A stretch of 64,000 nucleotides of DNA from HXMU1420-13 sp965249965 (GTDB taxonomy: Bacteria; Bacteroidota; Rhodothermia; Balneolales; Balneolaceae), in NCBI GenBank assembly GCA_965249965.1, contig OZ252262.1:2480001-2544000 (forward strand), given 5' to 3'. The notes under the pieces were generated by a model. It ran no database searches. It was not told the origin of the DNA and saw nothing but the letters and a program-made list of their open reading frames with translations. A program made the translations under genes and the position numbers. Every line of letters begins with the position of its first letter. The first letter of the stretch is position 1. Positions 54,882 through 63,133 of the stretch are shown one piece after another.

Positions 54882-56171
54882 ATGAAAAAGAAATTAAGTT
54901 TTTGGCAAATCTGGAATATGAATGTCGGCTTTTTGGGTATCCAATATAGTTTTGGGTTACAACAAACCGCGATCAATCCAATTTTCCTGTTTTTAGGCGC
55001 ATCCGAAGAAATGCTTCCTATATTAAATATAGCCGGACCGATAACCGGTTTAGTTGTTCAGCCAATTGTAGGGGCGATTTCTGATAAAACATGGCATCCA
55101 AGATGGGGAAGAAGAAAACCATTCTTTTTAATTGGGGCTGTTCTAGGCAGTCTTTGCTTGTTTGCTTTTCCATTGAGCCCAACGTTGTGGTTTGCCGTGG
55201 GTCTTTTATGGATTTTGGATGTAGGAAATAACATGGCCATGGAGCCATATCGTGCTTTTGTTGGGGATAAACTCCCGGATGAACAATTGCCGTTGGGTTA
55301 TCAAATGCAGAGTCTGTTTGTTGGCGCTGGTATTTTGCTTGCAAACGGTTCAATTTTCCTATTTCAAGATTGGTTTGGTGGTGGAGAAGAAATTGCTCAA
55401 ACAATCCCAAAATGGCTTTATTATTCATTTTTCATAGGCTCTTTCTTGTCCATTTCAACCATATTATGGTCGGTTTTAAAAACCCCAGAAATTCCACCTA
55501 CCGAAGAAGAGTTGAAGCACATTTTAGCGAACAAAGCTCTATCATTTGTCGAAAAATTTAAAGCACCATTTATTGAAATCGCCGGAGCTGTTAAAGACAT
55601 GCCCAGGTTTATGTGGCAACTATCTACGGTATATTTATTTCAATGGTATGCGCTGTTTGTATACTGGCAGTATATCACGCCACTATTTAGAAATACGCTT
55701 GGTTTTAATACTTCAGAAGCCGCAGCTCAAGCAGCTAAAATGAGTACTACTTATAACATTGTTACAGCTGTTGTTGCATTAGTATTAGTGCCATTGACGG
55801 CAAAATTCGGTGGTAAGAGAATTTATGCCGCCAGTTTGTTAGGAACCGGAATTGCCCTTTTGATGATTCCAAACATAAGCGACCCAATTTATGTGCTTTT
55901 CCCTATGATATTCTTTGGAATTGGATGGGCAGCTATGATGGGTATCCCATATGGAATGGTTTCAAAGATTGTACCTCAAGATCGAAGAGGAGTGTATATG
56001 GGAATTTTGAATATGATGATCGTTATTCCAATGGGGATTCAAACACTTTCATTCGGACCAATTTATAAATTCGCATTAGGTGGCGATGCCGCAAATGCTA
56101 TGTTTTTTGCTGGAGGATTTTTCATTATTTCAGCAATTTTAGCAACTCGACTTACGGTGAAAAAGGATTAG
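54882..56171 (+). CDS. MFS sugar transporter (SLC45-like)
   Basis: 429 residues, about 12 membrane segments. The MFS signature between segments 2 and 3 is SDKTWHPRWGRRKPF (about 67-81), with the matching VPQDRRGVYMGI in the second half. These transporters (SLC45/GPH-like) move disaccharides by proton symport. It follows the oxidoreductase/DUF1080 pair, after a terminator and 85 bp, so it may have its own promoter. A terminator follows it. Confidence 0.85.
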   Translation: MKKKLSFWQIWNMNVGFLGIQYSFGLQQTAINPIFLFLGASEEMLPILNIAGPITGLVVQPIVGAISDKTWHPRWGRRKPFFLIGAVLGSLCLFAFPLSPTLWFAVGLLWILDVGNNMAMEPYRAFVGDKLPDEQLPLGYQMQSLFVGAGILLANGSIFLFQDWFGGGEEIAQTIPKWLYYSFFIGSFLSISTILWSVLKTPEIPPTEEELKHILANKALSFVEKFKAPFIEIAGAVKDMPRFMWQLSTVYLFQWYALFVYWQYITPLFRNTLGFNTSEAAAQAAKMSTTYNIVTAVVALVLVPLTAKFGGKRIYAASLLGTGIALLMIPNISDPIYVLFPMIFFGIGWAAMMGIPYGMVSKIVPQDRRGVYMGILNMMIVIPMGIQTLSFGPIYKFALGGDAANAMFFAGGFFIISAILATRLTVKKD

Positions 56172-56215
56172 CCTCCGCTACAGCATATTTAGGATTGATT
56201 TATCCAATCAATTTG

Positions 56216-56248
56216 AAGCTTTCCGAGATAATTAGGAAGGCTTTTTTA
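56216..56248 (+). terminator. Rho-independent terminator after the MFS transporter
   Basis: AAGCTTTCC (56216-56224) pairs with GGAAGGCTT (56235-56243), 9 bp with one G-U, 10-nt loop, then T residues to about 56247. Confidence 0.85.
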
Positions 56249-56249
56249 T

Positions 56250-56313
56250 TTAGAATTATTCAAAATAAGTATTGACCAGAATTTGAAACTCGCTTAACTT
56301 AGATTTATTCTAA
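56250..56313 (+). promoter_or_regulatory. Two copies of a dyad operator before the TonB receptor
   Basis: TTAGATTTATTCTAA (56299-56313) is a palindrome TTAGA-N5-TCTAA. TTAGAATTATTCAAA (56250-56264) is a second copy with one mismatch in the right arm. The same-size spacer in both is A/T only. ATTTAGAAT (56248-56256) and ATTCTAAAT (56307-56315) also pair across the gap. The pattern looks like an iron-type repressor site (Fur/DtxR-like), placed just upstream of a TonB-dependent receptor (start 56336). Regulator is inferred. Confidence 0.55.
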
Positions 56314-56335
56314 ATAGGCATCAAAAGTTACTCTG

Positions 56336-58549
56336 GTGAATTTAAAAAAATCGATTCTAGTACTCCTCGTTTCAATCTTTGCTTCAAATCTAATCAAAGC
56401 TCAGTCGGTCGATAGTTTAAATGTGTACGATGAAATCATCATGAAAAGAATTATGGTGATTGGAAAACCAGCCTGGCTTGAGAAAGCTACCGGTTCTGCT
56501 GCGTACATTGGAAAAGCCGAACTTGAAAAATTTAATTATAGCGATGTTAATCGTATTCTTAGATCGGTTAGTGGTGTAAACATTCAGGAAGAGGATGGGT
56601 TTGGACTTCGACCAAATATTGGTTTACGCGGTACCGGTGTAGAGCGAAGTTCCAAAATCACTTTAATGGAAGATGGGGTATTAATAGCCCCAGCACCATA
56701 TGCTGCACCTGCTGCCTACTATTTTCCATCAGTGCATCGAATGAGTTCGGTTGAGGTTAGGAAGGGTTCATCTCAAATCAAATATGGTCCTTATACTACA
56801 GGTGGTGCAATAAATTTTATTTCTTCTAGAATTCCCTATGAATTTAGTGGGAAAGCAGAAATCGGAGTTGGGCAGTTTAATAGCCAACGAATAGCTGCAA
56901 GTATTGGCGATACACAACATAATTTTGGATATTTACTGGAGTCGTATATTCAAAGAAATGATGGATTTAAAGAATTAGATAACAACGGACTTACCGGTTT
57001 TGATGTAAAGGATTTTCTCGGAAAGTTTATGTTTAAAACCGATACGGATGCCAGAGTCTTTCAAAAAATTACAGCGAAAGTTGGGTATTACGACGAACGC
57101 TCAGATGAAACCTATTTAGGATTAACTGAATCTGATTTTAGTAGTTCTCCTTTCAGGCGCTATGCATCTTCACAAGAAGATGTGATGAATGCAGACCAAA
57201 TACAGCTTTCACTTCAACATTTTGCTCAGCTTTCATCAAATGTAGATGTGATCACAACCATATATCAAAATGAAGTAAACCGAAATTGGTATAAACTTGA
57301 TAAAGTAAATGGGGTGGGAATCGGTTCAATATTAGATACTCCGGATATTTATAATTCTGAATATTCGATTATAGTGGGTGCCAATAGCGTTGACGATGCT
57401 TTATCGGTAAAAGCTAACAACAGGGAATACTACTCCAGGGGAATTCAAAGTATAGTAGGAGCATCATTAAAAACTAATGCATTAGATCATGAGATTGAGT
57501 TTGGCCTTCGTTACCACGAAGATGGAATGGATCGGTTCCAATGGGTAGATGGCTATTCCATGCAGGACGGAACGATGTTTTTAACAAGTACTGGAACACC
57601 TGGTACCGAAAGTAATCGTATAGAAAGTGCTGCGGCTACCGCATTATTTATCCAAGATGTAATTACCGTTAATAAATGGAAATTTACTCCTGGACTAAGA
57701 TTTGAAAACATCATCCTTAAGCGTAAGGATTTCGGTAAAAATGATCCTGAAAGAACAGAAAGCGATTTGTCAACAAAGAGGAATCACCTTTCTGTATTTA
57801 TACCCGGTATAGGTTTTAATTACGAATTAAACACAGTTACAAATCTTTTTGGTGGGATTCACCGTGGATTTGCTCCCCCAAGTCCTGGAGCTGCTGAAGG
57901 TACCGAAGAAGAAAGTAGCGTCAACTATGAATTGGGTGTTCGGTTTGAGAATGACGATGCTCAGAGGCTTGAGCTGGTTACTTTTTTCAATAATTATTCG
58001 AACCTGCTTGGTACTGATTTAGCAGCAGGTGGTGGTGGTGGGTCAACCGATCAATTTAATGCGGGCGAAGTTCAGGTGTTCGGTGTAGAACTTGGTATGG
58101 CTGCAAATTTAATGAGTGCAGATTCTGAACTTCAAATTCCATTGCACTTAAACTACACGTTTACCTCAGCTGAGTTTCAAAACTCTTTTGAAAGCGGATA
58201 TGATCCTTGGGGATCAGTACAAAAAGGCGATGATATGCCGTACTTACCGCGCCATCAATTTAATATTGGAGTTGATGCCATCTACGATGAGTTATCGGTT
58301 AATGTATCCGGTTACGGTACTAGTAAGATGAGAACTATTGCAGGTAGTGAAAGTCTTGATATTGTTCCAAATACAGATTCTTATTTTTTAGTGGACATTT
58401 CAGTTAGTTATCAAATTACATCTACCACTCAGTTTGTAATTGATATTCGAAACATTACTGATAGAACGTATTTAGTTTCACGAAGACCAGCAGGCTTGCG
58501 ACCGGGTTTACCGCGGATGATACAGGCTGGAATCAAGCTGACTTTTTGA
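56336..58549 (+). CDS. TonB-dependent outer-membrane receptor (FecA-like)
   Basis: 737 residues. A signal peptide (about 1-22, ending IKAQ), then a plug domain: GSAAYIGKAELEKF, NRILRSVSGVNIQEEDGFG, PNIGLRGTGVERSS and VEVRKGSSQIKYGPYTTGGA. The barrel ends with PRMIQAGIKLTF, an aromatic C-terminal residue as in outer-membrane barrels. The plug pattern (RGTGVERSSKITLMEDGVL) is like FecA-type siderophore/ferric-citrate receptors. GTG start, TonB box not sure. The dyad sites upstream support metal control. Confidence 0.88.
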   Translation: MNLKKSILVLLVSIFASNLIKAQSVDSLNVYDEIIMKRIMVIGKPAWLEKATGSAAYIGKAELEKFNYSDVNRILRSVSGVNIQEEDGFGLRPNIGLRGTGVERSSKITLMEDGVLIAPAPYAAPAAYYFPSVHRMSSVEVRKGSSQIKYGPYTTGGAINFISSRIPYEFSGKAEIGVGQFNSQRIAASIGDTQHNFGYLLESYIQRNDGFKELDNNGLTGFDVKDFLGKFMFKTDTDARVFQKITAKVGYYDERSDETYLGLTESDFSSSPFRRYASSQEDVMNADQIQLSLQHFAQLSSNVDVITTIYQNEVNRNWYKLDKVNGVGIGSILDTPDIYNSEYSIIVGANSVDDALSVKANNREYYSRGIQSIVGASLKTNALDHEIEFGLRYHEDGMDRFQWVDGYSMQDGTMFLTSTGTPGTESNRIESAAATALFIQDVITVNKWKFTPGLRFENIILKRKDFGKNDPERTESDLSTKRNHLSVFIPGIGFNYELNTVTNLFGGIHRGFAPPSPGAAEGTEEESSVNYELGVRFENDDAQRLELVTFFNNYSNLLGTDLAAGGGGGSTDQFNAGEVQVFGVELGMAANLMSADSELQIPLHLNYTFTSAEFQNSFESGYDPWGSVQKGDDMPYLPRHQFNIGVDAIYDELSVNVSGYGTSKMRTIAGSESLDIVPNTDSYFLVDISVSYQITSTTQFVIDIRNITDRTYLVSRRPAGLRPGLPRMIQAGIKLTF

Positions 58550-58654
58550 TTCTAGTCTTTTTGATTAATTACTTTCTTATCTGAATTATTTAAACAATTT
58601 GAAGTTTATCATCTTTTATACAAATTAGACACTCAACTAATTTGATAAAACTAT

Positions 58655-60625
58655 ATGAAAAGCGGGGTATTGAGAAACTGGGGTTTAACGCTGTTAATTG
58701 CTTGCGGTTTTATAAACCTAACTTTGGCACAAGAACCCATTATTCCGGGTCAGCCGTATTTTATTGAAGTAATGAGTTCAGGTAAATTAGTTGATGTAGC
58801 AGGTTATTCTACTGAGAATGGCGGACCAATTCATATGTGGGAAAGGCATGGTCAAACCAATCAACAATTTGTGTTTCAACCTACTCAATATGAGAATTAC
58901 TACACGATAGTCTCAGTTCATAGCGGAAAAGCACTTGATATCCCTGGCGCATCAAATGCAGATGGGGTTGGTGTAATTCAGTATGACCGGCATGATTCAT
59001 CTAACCAGTTATTTCAATTGGTTCATGCAGCCGGAACCGATGACAAGTATTATTACCTCATCAATCTGAATTCCGGAAAGGCCTTAGAAGCTGATCCCGG
59101 AAGTCATAATGGAGCTTTGCTTCGCCAAAAAACGAATCAGGGAATACAAAATCAGATGTTTAAATTTATCCCTGTTAACAATACCGGAAACCAACCAGCT
59201 AAACCGGTGTTAGTTTCACCTGTTAATGGGCAAGTCTTAGCACATGGAAGTGGGGTAGATTGGGTTTTTAACTGGCAGGAGGTTCCTGGTGCCAGCAGAT
59301 ACCAATTGCTAGTTGAGCATAGTAACGGGCAAGATGTATTTTTCAATGGCATAGTATTTGGAACCACTTTTGCTACAACACTTTCTGCTCCTATTACTGA
59401 TCATTTAAGCAACGATGCATGGAGTTGGTGGGTTCGTGCGGAAGTGGGTAATGAATGGGGAGAATGGAGTACAAATAATTACTTTTATGTTGAAAATAAT
59501 GCTACATCAGTACCTAGCTTACAATACCCAACTGCCAATGCACAACTACCCAATGGAATCTTAGATTCAAATACTGAATATACTTGGGAATTTAGTTGGA
59601 ATACAGTTAGCGGAGTACCCGCCTATCAAATCCAAATTCGTGACAACCTACAGCAACTTTGGCATTCTAATACTATTGGCTACACACCTTATTCGATACC
59701 ACTTTATTCGGCTATACTGCCCGAACATTTAAATGGTTGGAGCTGGAGAGTCTGTAATTTTAATAATAATGTAGTAGGCGAATGTAGTGCATATAATTGG
59801 TTTACGGTTGCATCACCAGGGATTGATATACAACCGCCTGTACTTAGTACACCTCAAAATTATGCAGCACTTGATAATGACGAAGACGAAGGGCTTAATT
59901 GGACATTTAGTTGGGAATATGTGCCCAATGCCAATCGATACCAAATTGATATCATGCAGGCGGGAGAAATCTATGATCAGGCTTTTATTGATGGAAACCA
60001 GAGCTATTATACCTATATCAATACGGAGATAGTTATAAATGAGAGATATTTAAATGATTGGACCTGGCGGGTTCGTGCAGAAAGAAATGGTATCTGGAGT
60101 GATTGGAGTGAGATCCGAAATTTTACCGTCCATTCAGTTGATTATGAAGCTCCATTAATCAATAACTTTGGAAATTCTTTTTATCGCATAAAAAGTGGGT
60201 ATACAAATGCCTTTTTAGGCGCTTGGGAAGAGTGTTATTCAGGAATGGACCTTACTTGTTATGGATTCAATCTAGTAATAAACCAGCTTGAGTATGATGA
60301 ACTCTTAGAATTTCAATTTGAAGGATTATCAAGTGAGGAAGAGATTTACGGTATAAAAGCATTCTATCGTGATAATAATAATCAACGAAGAGAGCTAGGT
60401 TACTTGAATAACACTCTTAAATTTAGTGATGGGTCTGAATCGGGATATGCAACATGGAAATGGATCATTGAACCACATCCAAGTGGCTATTTCTATATCA
60501 GGCTTTACAATTCAAATCTAGTTCTTGAACTAAAAGATACCTCCTACTCAGAAAGGAATTTTGAAATGACTTTAGAGAATATGACTGGGAACCAAAGACA
60601 GTTGTTTAATCTCATGCGAAACTAG
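58655..60625 (+). CDS. Secreted protein: N-terminal ricin-type lectin, three Fn3-like repeats, C-terminal trefoil-like domain
   Basis: 656 residues with a signal peptide (ends LAQE, about 26). Residues about 30-175: ricin-type beta-trefoil with SGKLVDVAG, SGKALDIPGASN and SGKALEADPG repeats, each followed by QFVF/LFQL/MFKF. Residues about 180-495: three Fn3-like repeats of about 100 residues, each ending in a WxWRV or WWVRA strand (ISDHLSND.. WSWWVRAEV; LNGWSWRVCN; LNDWTWRVRAER). The C-terminal 150 residues look like a second, degenerate trefoil (YRIKSGYTNAFLGA, RQLFNL). It likely binds glycans outside the cell; no catalytic motif seen. Starts 105 nt after the TonB receptor. Confidence 0.75.
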   Translation: MKSGVLRNWGLTLLIACGFINLTLAQEPIIPGQPYFIEVMSSGKLVDVAGYSTENGGPIHMWERHGQTNQQFVFQPTQYENYYTIVSVHSGKALDIPGASNADGVGVIQYDRHDSSNQLFQLVHAAGTDDKYYYLINLNSGKALEADPGSHNGALLRQKTNQGIQNQMFKFIPVNNTGNQPAKPVLVSPVNGQVLAHGSGVDWVFNWQEVPGASRYQLLVEHSNGQDVFFNGIVFGTTFATTLSAPITDHLSNDAWSWWVRAEVGNEWGEWSTNNYFYVENNATSVPSLQYPTANAQLPNGILDSNTEYTWEFSWNTVSGVPAYQIQIRDNLQQLWHSNTIGYTPYSIPLYSAILPEHLNGWSWRVCNFNNNVVGECSAYNWFTVASPGIDIQPPVLSTPQNYAALDNDEDEGLNWTFSWEYVPNANRYQIDIMQAGEIYDQAFIDGNQSYYTYINTEIVINERYLNDWTWRVRAERNGIWSDWSEIRNFTVHSVDYEAPLINNFGNSFYRIKSGYTNAFLGAWEECYSGMDLTCYGFNLVINQLEYDELLEFQFEGLSSEEEIYGIKAFYRDNNNQRRELGYLNNTLKFSDGSESGYATWKWIIEPHPSGYFYIRLYNSNLVLELKDTSYSERNFEMTLENMTGNQRQLFNLMRN

Positions 60626-60670
60626 CTTGGATTTTCTAGCAGTAACTGAGTTACATACATTATAATTAAA

Positions 60671-60699
60671 AAAGCCTTCATTATTATTAATAGAAGGTT
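60671..60699 (-). terminator. Weak terminator-like hairpin after the tRNA remnant
   Basis: On the minus strand CCTTC / GAAGG (about 60697-60674) with an inner ATTA/TAAT pair, then CTTTTTT. It sits just past the partial tRNA copy, as the other hairpin (60767-60805) sits past the intact tRNA. Confidence 0.5.
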
Positions 60700-60702
60700 T
60701 GT

Positions 60703-60737
60703 TAGTACCAAAGATGGGACTTCCCGCTGAAGCGGGA
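60703..60737 (-). pseudogene. Decayed copy of the 3' end of tRNA-Leu
   Basis: TAGTACCAAAGATGGGACT (60703-60721) matches the 3' tail of the intact tRNA-Leu (60805-60823) at 18 of 19 bases. The similarity goes on through the T arm with a small deletion: AGTCCCATC for GTCCCACC, then GCGGG for GTGGG. Next to it lies a 7-bp palindrome TCCCGCT/AGCGGGA (60722-60737) with a 2-nt loop. The copies are 102 bp apart. It lacks acceptor, D and anticodon arms, so it is not a working tRNA. Confidence 0.75.
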
Positions 60738-60766
60738 TAGGCTTCTCTTCCCGAACATATTAATAT

Positions 60767-60805
60767 AAAAAGGCCAGACTGAGATAAGCTCAATCTGACC
60801 TTTTT
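60767..60805 (-). terminator. Terminator of tRNA-Leu
   Basis: On the minus strand a 17-bp stem forms between 60805-60789 and 60783-60767, with two G-U pairs; on the plus strand these would be C-A mismatches, so it is built for minus-strand RNA. The 3' arm ends CCTTTTT. It begins 3 nt past the tRNA. Confidence 0.88.
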
Positions 60806-60807
60806 AG

Positions 60808-60889
60808 TACCAAAGGTGGGACTCGAACCCACACTTCCGAAGAAACGCGATTTTGAGTCGCGCGCGTCTACCAGTTCCGCCACTTTGGC
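60808..60889 (-). tRNA. tRNA-Leu(CAA)
   Basis: On the minus strand, acceptor GCCAAAG pairs with CTTTGGT (G1-T72 wobble, as in other Leu tRNAs). The D arm is GGCGGAACTGGTAGACGC-like, the anticodon stem CGCGA/TCGCG has loop CTCAAAA (anticodon CAA, for UUG), the long variable arm is TTTCTTCGGAAG-like, and the T arm is GTGGG/CCCAC with loop TTCGAGT. 82 nt; no CCA is encoded. A long variable arm confirms class II. Confidence 0.97.
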
Positions 60890-60902
60890 TTTAGACAAGA
60901 CT

Positions 60903-60935
60903 CAAATATACGGCAACATTCGGTTAATCTTCAAA
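60903..60935 (-). promoter_or_regulatory. tRNA-Leu promoter, Bacteroidota type
   Basis: On the minus strand TTTG (60935-60932), a 21-nt spacer, then TATATTTG (60910-60903), a perfect match to the TAnnTTTG element of Bacteroidota sigma-70 promoters. The tRNA 5' end is 13 nt further. This is the best promoter match in the window and supports the taxonomic guess. Confidence 0.75.
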
Positions 60936-61044
60936 GGATGATTCCAATAATTTATTGCCAGGAATCATGAACTTTCGATTTTTTACAGCCTTTCTAATTC
61001 AACATCGCTAGATTCAACCATCCAAAAAACCAATCATTTATCTG

Positions 61045-63069
61045 ATGAAAATTCGCATCCCTATTTATTTATTGTTTTTAATGATCTTTGTAGCTGATGT
61101 ACAGGCACAAACGCCATTTCAAAGTCTGGACGTATTTGATCTTCAGTGGGTGGATAATCCACAAATTTCGCCGAATGGAGATCAGGTGGTGTATCAACGT
61201 AGAGGGATGGATATCATGACAGACCGAAGAACTTCATCGCTCTGGTTGATTAATACTGATGGATCAGCACATCAAAAGCTAACGAGTTTCAATGGAAATG
61301 AGTCAAGAGCAGCGTGGTCACCGGATGGATCACGCATTGCATTTGTAACCTCCGATGAAACACATGGAGCCGAGTTATTTGTGTATTGGGTTGAAACCGG
61401 AAAAGTGGCGCGAATTAGTCAGCTTGAAAGAGGGCCGGGAGCAATAAGTTGGTCGCCAGATGGAAAGAACCTTGCTTTCACAATGAAGATTGAAGAAAAA
61501 AATCCTGTGTTAGCGAGAGGGCCAAAAAAGCCGGAAGGTGCAAATTGGGCTCCTTCGCCACGTGTAACTGACCGTTTTAAATATGAACAGGATGGTGCCG
61601 GGTATTTAGATCCGGGATTCACACATATGTTTGTAATCAGTGCAGAAGGGGGCGCTATTCGTCAAATTACTTCAGGTGATTTTAATCATGGTGGAACACC
61701 GGTTTGGTCGCCAGATGGTTCTAACATTTATTTTTCAACAAATCGCCATCCCGATTGGGAACGTGTTCGAAGAAATTCAGAAATATATGCTGTTGAAGTC
61801 GCTTCCGGTGAAATTACTCAGCTCACCGAGCGATTTGGTCCGGATGGAGCGCCTGCTATTTCCCCGGATGGAGAAACGATAGCCTATTTAGGATATGAGG
61901 ATAAGATTCAAACGTATCAGGTTGCAACTATTAGTTTAATGGAAGCAGACGGATCAAATAAAAGAACTCTCGATTTAGACCTCGATCGTTCAATTTCTAA
62001 TGTAACATGGTCTCCTGATGGCAGAGGTTTGTATTTTCAATATGCAGATGAAGGGATTTCGAAAATTGGCTACACGAATTTATCAGGCAGGATGGAAGTG
62101 GTTGCCGAGCGAATAGGCGGGAACTCCATTGGTCGTCCTTATGGTGGCGGATCTTTCTCAATTTCGAATAATGGCATGATCGCAACGAATATTGCCTCAC
62201 CATATCACCCGGCAGAATTAGGTGTAGTTAGAAAAGGAAGAGCATTGAATAAAATTACCTCATTAAACGATGATTTATTCGCTCAGCGAACTTTAGGTCA
62301 GGTTGATGACATTTGGTATAGTTCATCAGTTGATGGACGGGATATACAAGGCTGGGTCATATATCCACCAAATTACGATGAGTCGAAAACTTATCCATTG
62401 TTAGTTGAAATTCATGGTGGGCCAATCTCACATTATGGACCACATTTTACTCCTGAATTCCAACTTTTTGCTGCAGATGGATACGTTGTATTCTATCCAA
62501 ATATGAGAGGAAGCACTAGTTATGGCGAGGAATTCGGTAATCTGCTTTATCACGATTATCCCGGTGATGATTATCACGATATTATGGACGGGGTGGATGT
62601 GTTGATTCAGGAAGGAATTACCTCAGAAGATAGCTTATTTGTGACTGGTGGTAGTGCAGGTGGGATTATGACCGCCTGGATGATAGGAAAGAACAATCGG
62701 TTTGAATCTGCTGCCGTTGTAAAACCCGTAATGAATTGGATTAGTAAAACACTAACTGCGGATAACTATTATGGTTATGCAGACTATCGCTACCCCGGAC
62801 AACCATGGGAAAACACCGAAGAATACTGGAAGTTTTCACCGATTTCTTTAGTTGGCAATGTGGAAACACCAACTTTGGTCATGGTTGGTACAAATGATAT
62901 GCGCACCCCGTTATCTGAAGCAAAACAACTTTATAATGCACTTCAGATTCGGGAAATTGAAACAGCATTGGTTGAGATTCCGGGAGCAGCGCATTTTATC
63001 TCAAATCGCCCAAGTCAGTTGATTACAAAGGTAGATCACATTCTTGCATGGTTTGAACGCTATCGCTAA
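61045..63069 (+). CDS. S9 family peptidase (acylaminoacyl-peptidase/DPP-like), exported
   Basis: 674 residues. Signal peptide (about 1-22, ending VQAQ). N-terminal beta-propeller with TolB-like repeats (WSPDGSRIAFVT, WSPDGKNLAFTM, WSPDGSNIYFST, ISPDGETIAYLG, WSPDGRGLYFQY). C-terminal alpha/beta hydrolase with nucleophile Ser537 in GGSAGG, Asp618 in GTNDMRT and His650 in GAAHFIS. It cuts dipeptides or acylated residues from peptides in the periplasm. Its 3' end faces galE. Confidence 0.92.
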   Translation: MKIRIPIYLLFLMIFVADVQAQTPFQSLDVFDLQWVDNPQISPNGDQVVYQRRGMDIMTDRRTSSLWLINTDGSAHQKLTSFNGNESRAAWSPDGSRIAFVTSDETHGAELFVYWVETGKVARISQLERGPGAISWSPDGKNLAFTMKIEEKNPVLARGPKKPEGANWAPSPRVTDRFKYEQDGAGYLDPGFTHMFVISAEGGAIRQITSGDFNHGGTPVWSPDGSNIYFSTNRHPDWERVRRNSEIYAVEVASGEITQLTERFGPDGAPAISPDGETIAYLGYEDKIQTYQVATISLMEADGSNKRTLDLDLDRSISNVTWSPDGRGLYFQYADEGISKIGYTNLSGRMEVVAERIGGNSIGRPYGGGSFSISNNGMIATNIASPYHPAELGVVRKGRALNKITSLNDDLFAQRTLGQVDDIWYSSSVDGRDIQGWVIYPPNYDESKTYPLLVEIHGGPISHYGPHFTPEFQLFAADGYVVFYPNMRGSTSYGEEFGNLLYHDYPGDDYHDIMDGVDVLIQEGITSEDSLFVTGGSAGGIMTAWMIGKNNRFESAAVVKPVMNWISKTLTADNYYGYADYRYPGQPWENTEEYWKFSPISLVGNVETPTLVMVGTNDMRTPLSEAKQLYNALQIREIETALVEIPGAAHFISNRPSQLITKVDHILAWFERYR

Positions 63070-63133
63070 CAATTATCAATTAAGAATTTTAATCAAAGTG
63101 CCTTAATTGATTCATTGATCATTTTTAATTGTT
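63068..63133. repeat. Nested inverted repeats between converging genes
   Basis: AACAATT (63068-63074) pairs with AATTGTT (63127-63133), and inside it ATCAATTAAG (63075-63084) pairs perfectly with CTTAATTGAT (63102-63111). It spans the stops of the S9 peptidase and galE. It may end transcripts from both sides, but lacks GC pairs and T-tracts in classic position. Confidence 0.5.

Noticed and set aside
60572..60898. 108-residue ORF on the minus strand starting with an AELVDARDSKSR-like segment
   Set aside because: It is the translation of the tRNA-Leu gene and its duplicated tail (GSSPTFGT and GSPIFGT repeats), a well-known false ORF.
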